Of a stretch of 64,000 bases of DNA, positions 42,177-53,055 are shown piece after piece. This stretch comes from Stutzerimonas stutzeri (GTDB taxonomy: Bacteria; Pseudomonadota; Gammaproteobacteria; Pseudomonadales; Pseudomonadaceae). Below the pieces are notes generated by a model. It saw nothing but the letters and a program-made list of their open reading frames with translations, did no database searches and had not been told where the DNA came from. The stretch covers positions 620,001 through 684,000 of the forward strand of contig NZ_CP036186.1 of assembly GCF_015291885.1 (NCBI RefSeq), read 5' to 3'. The position numbers were made by a program, and so were the translations under genes. How positions within the stretch are numbered: the first letter of the stretch is position 1; each line of letters begins with the position of its first letter.

Positions 42177-42986
42177 TTAGTTGCCGGTCAGAACGGCAGC
42201 AGCAGTCCGTACGTTAGCCGTCAAATGCTGCAGATTGATAGTGCCGATGATCGCGCCACTGACCCCAGGGTGGCTGAACAGCAACTCGAAGCTGCGGCGC
42301 ACCGGGTCTTCACCTGGCTTGAGGCAGGCGTGGCCGCTGGCCAGGGCCTTCTTTATCAGAATGCCCTTACCGTGGGCTGCAGCGTAGTCGAGCACCGGTC
42401 GCTCGGCCTGTTCGTTGAGGTTGTAGGTGACCATTGCGCAGTCGCCCTGCTGCAGCGCCAGCAGCCCGCCATCCACAGTCTTGCCGGAAAGGCCGTAGCC
42501 GAGAATCTTGCCCTCGCGCTTGAGCTCGGCAAGGGCCTGGTAGACCTCGGCGTGCTGCAGGATGTCCAGATCGTTGCCATCGGAATGCACCAGCACCAGC
42601 TCGATGCGGTCGGTGCGCAGTCGCTTGAGGCTGCGTTCGACCGAAAAGCGCGTGTGTGCGGCGGAAAAGTCGAAGCGCGACTGGCCGTTCTCGAACTCCT
42701 CGCCGACCTTGCTGACAATCACCCAATCATCGCGCTGACCGGCCAGCAGCGGGCCGAGCCGCTCCTCGCTGACGCCGTAGGCTGGCGCGGTATCGATCAG
42801 GTTGATCCCCAGCTCGCGGGCCAGTGCCAACAGCTGGCTGGCTTGGGCATCATTGGGAATGGAGAAACCGTTGGGATATTTCACGCCCTGGTCGCGTCCG
42901 AGCTTCACCGTTCCCAGACCCAGCGGTGAGATGCTCAGGCCGGTGCTGCCCAGCGGGCGGTGCAGCTCATGCAGCGTTGTGGTCAT
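42177..42986 (-). CDS. Aldo/keto reductase
   Basis: A 269-residue NADPH-dependent aldo/keto reductase with a TIM-barrel fold. The tetrad is visible: Asp and Tyr in DTAPAYG, Lys in VSKVG, His in LVHSDG. The cofactor-binding end of the barrel includes SGAIIGTINLQHL near the C-terminus. It is shorter than the usual 310-320 residues but belongs to a compact subgroup. The start overlaps the stop of the upstream oxidoreductase by four bases (ATGA), so the two are co-translated; this pair matches PA4992-PA4991. The substrate is unknown. Confidence 0.88.
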   Translation of the reverse strand: MTTTLHELHRPLGSTGLSISPLGLGTVKLGRDQGVKYPNGFSIPNDAQASQLLALARELGINLIDTAPAYGVSEERLGPLLAGQRDDWVIVSKVGEEFENGQSRFDFSAAHTRFSVERSLKRLRTDRIELVLVHSDGNDLDILQHAEVYQALAELKREGKILGYGLSGKTVDGGLLALQQGDCAMVTYNLNEQAERPVLDYAAAHGKGILIKKALASGHACLKPGEDPVRRSFELLFSHPGVSGAIIGTINLQHLTANVRTAAAVLTGN

Positions 42987-44158
42987 GGCAGCAGGCCCTG
43001 CCAGAACGGCCCGGTCAACGGTGGTCGCGGCAGTTCCGGTAGCGCGGGATGCTGGCCGGGACGAATGCCGTCGCGGGCGAGGGCGGCTTCGACACGGTCG
43101 GAAAAGTCTGGTGAAAGCGCCAGCTTGGTCGGCCAGCCGACCAGCAGCCGGCCCTGCTCGGCGAGAAAGGCATTGTCCGGACGGGCGAGGGCCGATTGCG
43201 CCGGCTCGGCGCGGTCGATGCGTAGCGTGGCCCAGTGCGCTGCGGACAGGTCGATCCAGGGTACCAGCTCGGCCAGTTCCTTCTTCGCCGCGGCGATCTG
43301 GCTGGCTTCGTCGCGCGCCACGCCATCGGCTTCGGCCAGATCGCCGCCCAGGTACCAGACCCACTCGCCGTCTGCCGCCGGATGGCTGGTCACGGTGATT
43401 CGCGGTTTGGTGCCGCCGCCCAGGCAGTGGGCGTAGAGCGGCTTGAGCGTCGGCGCCTTGACGATGACCATGTGCAGCGGTCGGCGCTGCATGGCCGGCT
43501 GCTGCAGGCCGAGCGAAGTGAGCAGCTCGGCCGTTCCGCCGCCGGCGCTGAAAACGATGCGCTGAGCGCGGATCTCGCGGCCGTCGACGCGCAGACCGAC
43601 CAGCTCGTCGCCATCGAGCAGCGGTTCGACCTGCTGGCCGGCGAGCAGGCTGTCGCCGGCCAGCTCGGCCAGACGGGCGATCAGACTGGGCACATCGAGC
43701 ACCAGTTCGCTGAGGCGGTAGACCTTGCCTTTGAATTTCGGGTGTTGCAGAGCGGGTGGCAGTTCGTCGCCCTTGACCTGACCAACCCGCGAGCGCACGG
43801 CCTTGCTGGCGAAGAAGCTGGTGAGGTTGCCGGCCAGGGTGCCGGGCGACCAGAGGTAATGAGCATCGGAGAGCAGGCGCACGCCGCTGAGATCCAGTTC
43901 GCCGTTGCCTTCGAGAGCCTCGCGCCAGCGCCGCGGCATGTCGGCGATGGCTTCGGATGCGCCGGTGAGGGCGCCGCTCAAGGCGTACTTGGTGCCGCCA
44001 TGAATGATGCCCTGGGACTTCACGCTCTGCCCGCCACCCAGCGTTCCCTTGTCCACCAGCAACGTGGCAAAACCTTGTCTGCGCAGGCGCGCGTTGAGCC
44101 AGAGGCCGGCGACGCCGCCGCCAACGATCAGGACGTCGGTGCTGAGGGATTCAGGCAT
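42983..44158 (-). CDS. FAD-dependent oxidoreductase (DAO-like)
   Basis: A 391-residue flavoprotein. The Rossmann dinucleotide motif VLIVGGGVAGLWLNARL lies at about 9-25, and SQGIIHGGTKYA resembles the substrate side of glycerol-3-phosphate dehydrogenase and D-amino-acid oxidase-type proteins. LLVGWPTKLALSP closes the FAD site at the C-terminus. The physiological substrate is unknown. It forms a two-gene unit with the aldo/keto reductase downstream. The emrE pseudogene lies 60 bp upstream on the same strand. Confidence 0.85.
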   Translation of the reverse strand: MPESLSTDVLIVGGGVAGLWLNARLRRQGFATLLVDKGTLGGGQSVKSQGIIHGGTKYALSGALTGASEAIADMPRRWREALEGNGELDLSGVRLLSDAHYLWSPGTLAGNLTSFFASKAVRSRVGQVKGDELPPALQHPKFKGKVYRLSELVLDVPSLIARLAELAGDSLLAGQQVEPLLDGDELVGLRVDGREIRAQRIVFSAGGGTAELLTSLGLQQPAMQRRPLHMVIVKAPTLKPLYAHCLGGGTKPRITVTSHPAADGEWVWYLGGDLAEADGVARDEASQIAAAKKELAELVPWIDLSAAHWATLRIDRAEPAQSALARPDNAFLAEQGRLLVGWPTKLALSPDFSDRVEAALARDGIRPGQHPALPELPRPPLTGPFWQGLLP

Positions 44159-44218
44159 GTGCAGACCTCGGATAAGGAAACGGATGCGCAGTATAACTGC
44201 ATGCAGTTCGCAGGGCGT

Positions 44219-44546
44219 TCAGTGGCCGGTGCTGCCGAAGAGCAGCTGAATGACCGCCACACCGGCGATGATCTGGGTCATGCCGAGCATCGCCGGCAGG
44301 TCCAGGTCCAGGTCCAGGTGCTGGCGATAGATCATCGCCGCAGCGATGCTGACCAGTACGATGCCCGGGCCCGCCCGGATGGCGTAGGCGATCCCCACCG
44401 GAATCGTCTTCACCACCAGCGCCAGCATCCAGAACGACAGGCTATAGCAGGGGCAGAGGGCGGCTGAAGCCGGTCTGGGCTTTCATCGAGATGGTGGCGA
44501 CCACTTCGGCGCAGATGGCGATGGCCAGGTAAACGTAACCGGACAT
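44219..44546 (-). pseudogene. emrE: SMR-family multidrug exporter EmrE, decayed
   Basis: The 5' part reads MSGYVYLAIAICAEVVATIS with the essential Glu14 and then KAQTGFSRPLPLL, where it hits TAG. The next frame continues YSLSFWMLALVVKTIPVGIAYA to the normal C-terminus, so about 17 bases are missing between the two. The conserved Trp63 codon (AYAIWxG) is now Arg. A hexanucleotide run adds four residues (HLDLDLDLP). Each change alone would harm the pump. The intact gene stands in this place (PA4990) in P. aeruginosa. Confidence 0.88.
44297..44319. repeat. Hexanucleotide repeat in the emrE pseudogene
   Basis: Just under four units of CAGGTC stand in tandem. In the related intact genes the peptide here is HLDLP; the repeat gives HLDLDLDLP, so it grew by two units, probably through strand slippage after selection was lost. 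Confidence 0.8.
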
Positions 44547-44664
44547 GGGAAATCCTGATCGTGGGCTGGAGAAGGTGAACTTCGTTCGGTCGCGTCCTCG
44601 CCAACTAGCTAGTCACTGCGGTGGTTGTGGCTCGCCGGCAGGCGGCTTGCTAAGCTCCGCGCCC

Positions 44665-45933
44665 ATGAATCGCACCCTCTACACCCTTCTGTTCCATCTT
44701 GGCCTACCGCTGGTATTTCTGCGTCTGCTCTGGCGCGCCAGGCAAGCGCCGGCCTATTCGCGGCGTATCGGCGAGCGTTTCGCCTTCGGCCTTCCGCCGC
44801 TTCGCCCGGGCGGTATCTGGGTACATGCGGTGTCGGTCGGCGAGAGCATCGCCGCGGCGCCGATGATCCGCCAGCTGATGGCGCGCTATCCGCAGCTGCC
44901 GATTACCGTCACCTGCATGACACCGACCGGCTCGGAGCGGATTCAGGCGCTGTTCGGTGACAGCGTGCAGCACTGCTATCTGCCCTATGATCTGCCCTGG
45001 GCGGCTGCGCGGTTTCTTGACCGCGTGCGGCCGAAGCTGGCGGTGGTGATGGAAACCGAACTCTGGCCCAACCATATCCATCAGTGTGCACGCCGCGGCA
45101 TTCCGGTAGCGCTGGCCAATGCGCGCTTGTCCGAGCGCTCGGCCCGCGGCTACGCGCGCTTCGCCCGCCTGACCGCGCCGATGCTGGCCGAGCTGAGCCT
45201 AATTGCCGTGCAGACAGAGGCTGAAGCCGAGCGTTTCCGCCAGCTCGGTGCGCGCCGCGAGTGCGTCGACGTGACCGGCTCGATCAAGTTCGATCTGACC
45301 ATCGACCCGGCGCTGCTGGCGCGAGCGACGGAGTTGCGCGGCCAATGGGCGGCCCTGGAGCGGCCATTATGGATCGCCGCCAGTACTCACGCTGGCGAGG
45401 ACGAGATCATTCTCGCTGCTCATCGCCAACTGCTCAGCAAGCATCCGCAGGCGCTGCTGATCCTGGTGCCCAGGCACCCGGAGCGCTTTGCCTCGGTGTA
45501 CGAGCTGGCGGGTAGGGAGGGGTTTTCCGCCGTGCGCCGCTCGACGGGCGAGGCGGTTGGCGCCGGCACCCAGGTGCTGGTCGGCGACACCATGGGCGAG
45601 CTGCTGTTTCTTTACGCACTGGCGGATATCGCCTTCGTTGGCGGCAGCCTGGTGCCCAATGGCGGGCACAACCTCCTTGAGCCCGCAGCGCTGGGCAAGC
45701 CGGTGCTCAGTGGTCCGCACCTGTTCAACTTTCTCGAGATATCGGTGCAGCTGCGCGATGCCGGTGCTCTGCGCGAAGTGCATGATGCCGCGCAATTGTC
45801 TCTGACAGTCAGCGAGCTTTGGCGCGACCCGGATGTGGCAGAGCGTATGCGCAATGCCGGCCTCGGCGTGCTCAGGGCCAATCAAGGGGCGCTGGAGCGA
45901 TTGCTGGCAGGTTTGGGGCGATTGCTCGGCTAG
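44665..45933 (+). CDS. waaA: 3-deoxy-D-manno-octulosonic acid transferase
   Basis: A 422-residue GT30 enzyme that adds Kdo residues to lipid IVA, the first step of core synthesis. One N-terminal membrane anchor (about 2-22) precedes PAYSRRIGERFAFG and the conserved GGIWVHAVSVGESIAA with the catalytic Glu. The C-terminal half has STHAGEDEIILAAH, LVPRHPER and VGGSLVPNGGHNLLEPAALG. The ATG at 44665 begins the conserved sequence. It lies apart from the waaF-waaG operon, as in P. aeruginosa. Divergent from the emrE remnant. Confidence 0.95.
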   Translation: MNRTLYTLLFHLGLPLVFLRLLWRARQAPAYSRRIGERFAFGLPPLRPGGIWVHAVSVGESIAAAPMIRQLMARYPQLPITVTCMTPTGSERIQALFGDSVQHCYLPYDLPWAAARFLDRVRPKLAVVMETELWPNHIHQCARRGIPVALANARLSERSARGYARFARLTAPMLAELSLIAVQTEAEAERFRQLGARRECVDVTGSIKFDLTIDPALLARATELRGQWAALERPLWIAASTHAGEDEIILAAHRQLLSKHPQALLILVPRHPERFASVYELAGREGFSAVRRSTGEAVGAGTQVLVGDTMGELLFLYALADIAFVGGSLVPNGGHNLLEPAALGKPVLSGPHLFNFLEISVQLRDAGALREVHDAAQLSLTVSELWRDPDVAERMRNAGLGVLRANQGALERLLAGLGRLLG

Positions 45934-45992
45934 CGGTTGCGTCAGGCCTGGAAGGTAAAGCCTGCACGACTGCCGCCGCCGTCCGTGGTGCG

Positions 45993-46017
45993 CGAGCTTG
46001 GTGGGCGGAGGCCCACC
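45993..46017. repeat. REP-like hairpin, unit 1
   Basis: GCGAGCTTGGTGGGC is followed by GGAGGCCCACC, giving a short GC-rich hairpin. The same lead sequence recurs 80 bp later. GGTGGGC...GCCCACC hairpins are frequent between genes in P. stutzeri-like genomes. Confidence 0.65.
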
Positions 46018-46071
46018 CTACGGACCGGCCGCGTTGCAGCTTCCCACCGCTGGTACTTCGTTTTGCTTGGC

Positions 46072-46100
46072 GGCGAGCTTGGTGGGCTTGAGCCCACCAA
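46072..46100. repeat. REP-like hairpin, unit 2, possible terminator of waaA and tolC
   Basis: The same lead (GCGAGCTTGGTGGGC) forms TTGGTGGGC-TTGA-GCCCACCAA. With unit 1 it fills the convergent gap between waaA and tolC and could stop both transcripts, although no long T run follows. Confidence 0.65.
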
Positions 46101-46133
46101 TCTGCGGGTCAATCAAACACAGCGGCTTTCTGA

Positions 46134-47588
46134 TCAATAGTCAATTCGCACCGGCTGACCGATGGTCTGCGGCAGATCCGGCGGCAAGAAGTCGGTGTCC
46201 GGGTTGTAATCGGGCTTCAGGTAGGCCGCCAGCTGCTGCAGGTCGTCCGGGTTCAGCGTGCCGGCGGCCTGTTTCAGACGCAGGTTGTCGAGAATGTAGT
46301 CGTAGCGGGCGTTGTTGTAGTCGCGCACAGCGCCATACAGCCGGCGCTGAGTGTCGAGCACGTCGACGATGTTACGCGTGCCGACCTGATAGCCGATTTC
46401 AGTAGCCTCGAGCGCGCTCTGGTTGGAGATGATCGACTGCCGGCGGGCTTCGACCTGCTCGATATCGGTATTCACCGCCCGATGCAGATTGCGTGTGGAT
46501 TCGACCACCTGGCGGCGCAGGCTTTCGCGCTGCTGCTCGCTCTGGCTGAGCTGGTAATACGCCTCGCGGCTCTGCGAGGTGGTCAGCCCGCCGCTGTAGA
46601 GCGGGATGTTCAGCTGCAGGCCAATGCTGCGTTGTTCGACATCGCCGGTATAGCGCGGCATGTCGACGCTCGGGATGCTCTGGGAATTGCTGAAACCCAG
46701 CGAGTCGTTGTCGCCCTTGCGATAGGACGCCACCGCATCGAGCGTCGGTGCATGGCCGGAGCGGCGCTGGCGCAGGGTTTCTTCCGCCGCTGTCACCGCG
46801 TAATTCACTGCCAGCAGGTTGAGGTTCTGCCGCGTCGCCGTATCGACCCAGGCCTTGGCTTCGTTAGGTATCGGGGCCAGCACCGGCAGGGTGTGGCGGA
46901 TGCCTTCCAGCGCGATGTATTCGCGGTTGGTCAGGGTGAAGAGAGCCTGGAAGGCGTCGTCAACCTGGCGCTGCGCGATGGAGCGGTTGGCCCGCGCGGT
47001 ATCGAATCCGGCCTGGGCCTCGAGCACGTCCGTCTTGTCGGAAAGGCCGACCTCGAAGCGCTCGTTGGCCTGATCGAGCTGGCGCTTGAATGCGGCTTCT
47101 TCGGCTTTTACCGCGGCCAGATTGTCCTGCGCGCGTAGCACGGCGAAGTAGGCCTGGGCGCTCTGCAGGATCAGGTCCTGCTCGGCGATGGAGTATTCGA
47201 TTGCGGCCTGCTCGCTCACGGCTTCCGCGGCCTTGAGCTGGAACCAGCGATCAGCACGGAAGATCGGCTGGTTCAGCGTCGCCTGATAGGCTGTGCCGCT
47301 GCGCGACAGCGAGGTTGAGCCCATGCTGGTATCGACGTCCGTCTCGGTATCGCTCATTTCGGCGCCGGCGCTGAGGTTGGGCAGCAGTCCGGCACGCGCC
47401 TGGGGCACGATTTCCTGGCGAGCACGGAATTGCGCGCGGGCCGCAGCCAGGTCGGCGTTGTTGTTGACGGCTTGCTGATAGACGCTTACCAGATCGGTCT
47501 TGCTGGCGAGGGGGATGGTTTCCTGCGCCCAGGCTGCTCCGGCGGTGAGGGAGGCCACGGCGAGAGCCAGGGGGAGTCTGCGCAGCAT
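46134..47588 (-). CDS. tolC: TolC family outer-membrane efflux/secretion channel
   Basis: A 484-residue outer-membrane channel. Residues 1-21 are a signal peptide ending AGAAWAQ. The protein shows the two-fold repeat of TolC: long alpha-helical stretches with heptad character around QARAGLLPNLSAG and the equivalent RQRRSGHAPTLDAVASY, each followed by strand segments (ATLNQPIF, LNIPLYSGG) for the barrel. VLDTQRRLYGA is a conserved late motif. It serves type I secretion and RND pumps; no partner genes are nearby. The ATG at 47588 gives the signal peptide. The order tolC-thiC divergent equals PA4974-PA4973. Confidence 0.93.
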   Translation of the reverse strand: MLRRLPLALAVASLTAGAAWAQETIPLASKTDLVSVYQQAVNNNADLAAARAQFRARQEIVPQARAGLLPNLSAGAEMSDTETDVDTSMGSTSLSRSGTAYQATLNQPIFRADRWFQLKAAEAVSEQAAIEYSIAEQDLILQSAQAYFAVLRAQDNLAAVKAEEAAFKRQLDQANERFEVGLSDKTDVLEAQAGFDTARANRSIAQRQVDDAFQALFTLTNREYIALEGIRHTLPVLAPIPNEAKAWVDTATRQNLNLLAVNYAVTAAEETLRQRRSGHAPTLDAVASYRKGDNDSLGFSNSQSIPSVDMPRYTGDVEQRSIGLQLNIPLYSGGLTTSQSREAYYQLSQSEQQRESLRRQVVESTRNLHRAVNTDIEQVEARRQSIISNQSALEATEIGYQVGTRNIVDVLDTQRRLYGAVRDYNNARYDYILDNLRLKQAAGTLNPDDLQQLAAYLKPDYNPDTDFLPPDLPQTIGQPVRIDY

Positions 47589-47767
47589 GTTGGGTCCATC
47601 CTGAATAGAGCTGATGGGCAAGGCTAAGCGGCAGGTGACGGGGGGTCAAGGTGCGTGTGCAAAGCTCCGTGCGATGGGACTGCAGCCGCGCCCGAATGAC
47701 CGAACGGTCGACTACTTTCGCCCTTGGCATGGCGTTCGTACTGGGTCTTGATTAGACTCGATGGCGT

Positions 47768-49851
<2,084 letters not shown>

Positions 49852-49863
49852 CAACTGAAGGCA

Positions 49864-49893
49864 TCGCGGGCCGGCAGTGACACCGGCCCGCGA
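49864..49893. terminator. Convergent hairpin between thiC and the DUF3298 lipoprotein gene
   Basis: TCGCGGGCCGG pairs perfectly with its complement at 49883-49893 over an eight-base loop. The stem is very stable but lacks T runs, so it may act as a transcription barrier or RNA 3' end rather than a classic intrinsic terminator. Confidence 0.6.
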
Positions 49894-49902
49894 CGGCTCG
49901 GC

Positions 49903-50640
49903 TTAGAGATACTCGGGTTTCACAATGCCCTTGAGCTGTTCGAGCGGAATGAACAGCTCAGGGTGTCCGCTTGAGTAAGGGGCGATGCTGTACACATCGT
50001 ACTTGAGCAGCACACTGTCCTTGAGCAACGCGATATGCGCGGTTTGCTGGAACGGCCAGAAGTCGACGAACTCGGCGTCCTGATCGTGCTCGTTCTCTAC
50101 CAGCCAGCGCTGATGCGCCTGGCGTGCGGCGCGCCAGAAGTTGCCCTCTTGCCCTGGGATCAGCAGATCTTCCAGCCGCAGTTCCTTGTTCCGCTCCCGG
50201 TCGTAGTTGATGAATCCACGGCCAGGCATTCCATGGGCTCCACCTACGTAGAGATAGCTGGACAGCTCGATAACCAGAATATCGCCGTGTTGTTCACGTA
50301 GTTTGGCCTGCAGGTAGCTGCTCCAGGTCGGCTCAGCCGTGCTCAGGAACTGCTCCTCATAACTCCGTAGCGATTCAGGTAGTCGATCATCCGGACCATT
50401 GATGGTCATCCGCCGCAGACGGGCATCGATCAGACGATTCAGTTCCGGTTCGTCGGCAAATTCCAGTGAGTCGATGTTTACCAGCGGGCAGCTTTCCTCT
50501 TTGCAACCCGCAGGTCGCTGTTCCGTAACGTTCTGGTGGACCTCGAGTGGGCGCTCGAAGGCGAAGTGCTGGCAGCCGCTCAGCAGCACGGCAAGGCTGC
50601 TCAGCATGATGAGATTGCGGATGGATGCGGTTGGATTCAT
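49903..50640 (-). CDS. DUF3298/RsiV-like lipoprotein
   Basis: A 245-residue lipoprotein. After a hydrophobic segment the lipobox LSGC at about 20-23 gives a lipidated Cys. The rest has the DUF4163/DUF3298 layout seen in RsiV-type lysozyme-binding proteins: SYLYVGGAHGMPGRGFINYD, an LEDLL helix, and the C-terminal FSIAPYSSG-like YSIAPYSSGHPELFIPLEQL. Function in Pseudomonas is unknown; no sigma factor is adjacent, so an anti-sigma role is not supported. ATG 50640 is chosen to keep the lipoprotein signal short; an in-frame ATG at 50655 is possible. Confidence 0.8.
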   Translation of the reverse strand: MNPTASIRNLIMLSSLAVLLSGCQHFAFERPLEVHQNVTEQRPAGCKEESCPLVNIDSLEFADEPELNRLIDARLRRMTINGPDDRLPESLRSYEEQFLSTAEPTWSSYLQAKLREQHGDILVIELSSYLYVGGAHGMPGRGFINYDRERNKELRLEDLLIPGQEGNFWRAARQAHQRWLVENEHDQDAEFVDFWPFQQTAHIALLKDSVLLKYDVYSIAPYSSGHPELFIPLEQLKGIVKPEYL

Positions 50641-50856
50641 GGTTCGTCCAGACATGACAGTGCGCTTTCGATTACCGACCAGGCGTGAAGTTCGTACAGT
50701 TCGGCCAACGGAGCTTTCTTCGACTAAGGTGGTCTGCAAAGGGCTGCGCCAGAGGCGATGCCGCGTTAGGATGGCCACGATGCCGCTCACGACGTGACGG
50801 TTGCAGTCATTCGCCGCCGCGTCCGGCGCGGATCAAACCGATATGAGTAGTACCCC

Positions 50857-51474
50857 ATGAGCGAGACCTTCAAGCCCGGCCCGGATGATGTCGAGATCCT
50901 CCGACGAGAGCAATGCTTCAGCGGTTTCTACCGGCTGGAACGCCTGCACCTGCGCCATCGCCAGTTCAGCGGCAGCATGGGCAGGGAACTGACTCGCGAG
51001 CTGTTTGTACGCCACGATGCCGTTTGCGTGCTGCCTTACGATCCACAGCGCGATCAGGTGGTGGTGATCGAGCAATTCCGGGTGGGTGCGGTGGGCAAGG
51101 TCGAGAATCCCTGGTTGATTGAGCTGGTGGCAGGCCTGATCGACAAAGACGAGTCGCCCGAAGAGGTTGCCCGACGCGAGGCGATCGAAGAAGCCGGCTT
51201 GGAGCTGGGCGAGCTTTTGCCGATCACACAGTACTTCCCGTCTCCGGGCGGCAGCGACGAGCGTGTTCATCTGTATGTCGGTCGCTGCAACAGTGAGGGC
51301 GCGCAGGGCGTCTTCGGCCTGGCCGAGGAAGGCGAGGACATTCGTGTGCACGTCTGGTCGCTGCAGGAGGCACTCGGCGCAGTGAACGACGGTCGTATCG
51401 ACAATGCGGCAAGCATCATTGCACTGCAGTGGCTGGCCTTGAATCGCGAGCAGGTGCGGGGGGCATGGACATGA
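50857..51474 (+). CDS. nudF: ADP-ribose pyrophosphatase (Nudix hydrolase)
   Basis: A 205-residue Nudix enzyme that splits ADP-ribose to AMP and ribose-5-phosphate. The complete Nudix box is GLIDKDESPEEVARREAIEE followed by AGLEL (about 91-115). The N-terminal dimer domain with GREL...LFVRHDAVCVLPYDP and the loop YFPSPGGSDERVHLYVG fit the ADPRase subgroup. It begins the unit nudF-yqiB-cpdA, as in E. coli and P. aeruginosa. Its stop overlaps the start of the next gene. Confidence 0.93.
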   Translation: MSETFKPGPDDVEILRREQCFSGFYRLERLHLRHRQFSGSMGRELTRELFVRHDAVCVLPYDPQRDQVVVIEQFRVGAVGKVENPWLIELVAGLIDKDESPEEVARREAIEEAGLELGELLPITQYFPSPGGSDERVHLYVGRCNSEGAQGVFGLAEEGEDIRVHVWSLQEALGAVNDGRIDNAASIIALQWLALNREQVRGAWT

Positions 51475-51917
51475 GAAGGACGCGCGAGCGCTACCGAGTC
51501 GATCTGCTCGAACTGCAGTCGGCCTGCGAGGCCAATTACCTGCGCCTGATGCGATTGCTGCCGGGCATGCGCAACGGTTGCGCCGCGCGCCGTATCGCCA
51601 TCAGTCAGGGCGACCAGTTGCTCGGTGTACTGGTACTTGAAGTGCTTGAAGCCTGCCCTTACACCACGACCTTGCAGGTCAGTCAGGAGAATTGCCTGAC
51701 TTGGCTGCCGGTGCCGAAGATGGAGGTGCGTGTTTACCACGATGCGCGCATGGCCGAGGTGATTCGCGCCGAGAATGCTCGGCGCTTTCGCGGTATCTAT
51801 CACTACCCCAACGCGCAAATGCACCAGCCGGATGAGAAGAACCAGCTCAATCTTTTCCTTGGCGAGTGGTTGGGTCACTGCCTGGCTTGCGGGCACGAGC
51901 TCGAGCCGGTGCTGTAA
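51471..51917 (+). CDS. yqiB: YqiB family (DUF1249) protein
   Basis: A 148-residue conserved protein of unknown activity. Recognisable segments are RYRVDLLELQSACEANYLRL at the start, CPYTTTLQVSQ, MEVRVYHDARMAEVI and YPNAQMHQPDEKNQLNLFL, the last being highly conserved. It always sits between nudF and cpdA, so a link to nucleotide turnover is suspected. The ATG at 51471 overlaps the nudF stop (ATGA) and has a G-rich site seven bases upstream; an ATG at 51465 has no room for one. Confidence 0.88.
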   Translation: MRRTRERYRVDLLELQSACEANYLRLMRLLPGMRNGCAARRIAISQGDQLLGVLVLEVLEACPYTTTLQVSQENCLTWLPVPKMEVRVYHDARMAEVIRAENARRFRGIYHYPNAQMHQPDEKNQLNLFLGEWLGHCLACGHELEPVL

Positions 51918-52069
51918 CCGCTCCAACTATTCTTGCTGACCCACGCTGGCGCTTCGCCATCTTTGGCGTGTGCTGTACGGTTCTGTGATCCAAGCCCACA
52001 TCCCGCGGTTTACCCTCCTGATGGGCTCCTACCATAATTCCGTTGCGTTTTAGCTCAAGGAGAAGGGTC

Positions 52070-52885
52070 TTGCCTGGTGCGTCCCTGACTGCTGTTGAAG
52101 ATTCGGTATTGCTGGTGCAACTAACCGATAGCCATCTGTTTGCCGAGGCGGACGACAACCTGCTGGGCATGAATACCTGCGACAGCCTCAGGCAGGTGGT
52201 TGAGCTGGCCATTGACGAGCGGCCGCGCATCGACCTGCTGCTGGCCACTGGCGATCTGTCGCAGGATGGATCGGTGGCGTCCTACCAGCGTTTTCGCCGT
52301 ACTGTAGAGCCTATCCGGGCTCAAGCCCGCTGGTGCCCAGGCAACCACGATGAGCTATGCGCGATGCGCGAGGCGGCGCATGGAAGCTCGCTGATGGAGC
52401 CAGTTCTGGATATTGGCAACTGGCGTGTGGTGATGCTCGATACGCTGGTGGCGGGTTCGGTGTTTGGCATGCTCCGCGGTGATCAGCTGGAGTTGCTCGA
52501 GCGCGCCCTGAGCGAGGCGCCGGATCGGCATCATCTAATCTGTCTGCACCACCACCCCGTTTCCATCGGCAGTCGCTGGATGGATGCCATCGGACTACGA
52601 AATTCCGATGAGCTATTCACGGTGCTTGATCGACACAGCAACGTGCGGGCATTGCTCTGGGGGCATATTCACCAGGAGTTCGATCAGTTCCGCAATGGTG
52701 TACGCCTGCTTGCATCGCCGTCGACCGGTGTGCAGTTCACTCCGCAGAGCGAAGACTTTCAGGTCGACAGCGCCGCGCCGGGTTATCGCTGGTTGCGTTT
52801 ACACCGCGATGGGCAGCTGGATACCGGAGTGTCACGGGTCAGCGGCATCGAATTTGAGATCGATTACACCGTAAAGGGTTATTGA
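52070..52885 (+). CDS. cpdA: 3',5'-cyclic-AMP phosphodiesterase
   Basis: A 271-residue class III metallophosphoesterase that hydrolyses cAMP and so tunes Vfr/CRP-dependent genes. All metal-binding blocks are present: LTDSHL (D-x-H), ATGDLSQDG, GNHDE, HHHPVSIGS and GHIHQ. Start is TTG at 52070 after AAGGAGAAGG; the frame is open to 52043 without conserved sequence. A 152-bp gap separates it from yqiB, giving room for a promoter; in P. aeruginosa cpdA is activated by Vfr, but I cannot point to a clear binding site here. Confidence 0.92.
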   Translation: MPGASLTAVEDSVLLVQLTDSHLFAEADDNLLGMNTCDSLRQVVELAIDERPRIDLLLATGDLSQDGSVASYQRFRRTVEPIRAQARWCPGNHDELCAMREAAHGSSLMEPVLDIGNWRVVMLDTLVAGSVFGMLRGDQLELLERALSEAPDRHHLICLHHHPVSIGSRWMDAIGLRNSDELFTVLDRHSNVRALLWGHIHQEFDQFRNGVRLLASPSTGVQFTPQSEDFQVDSAAPGYRWLRLHRDGQLDTGVSRVSGIEFEIDYTVKGY

Positions 52886-53055
52886 ACACCCAGTGGTTGG
52901 CGACTCGTTATGGCGCCAACTGGCCGTAAACGTGGTCGAGACGGTTTTTCTTTTCATCTTTCACCTGTTTGGCTGGGCGTGACCTTCCAGGTCAGGTCGC
53001 TTGCAGAGGGCGACGGGTGCCTTGTAGCCTTGCCCTTTTTCAACGAACTGTATTC

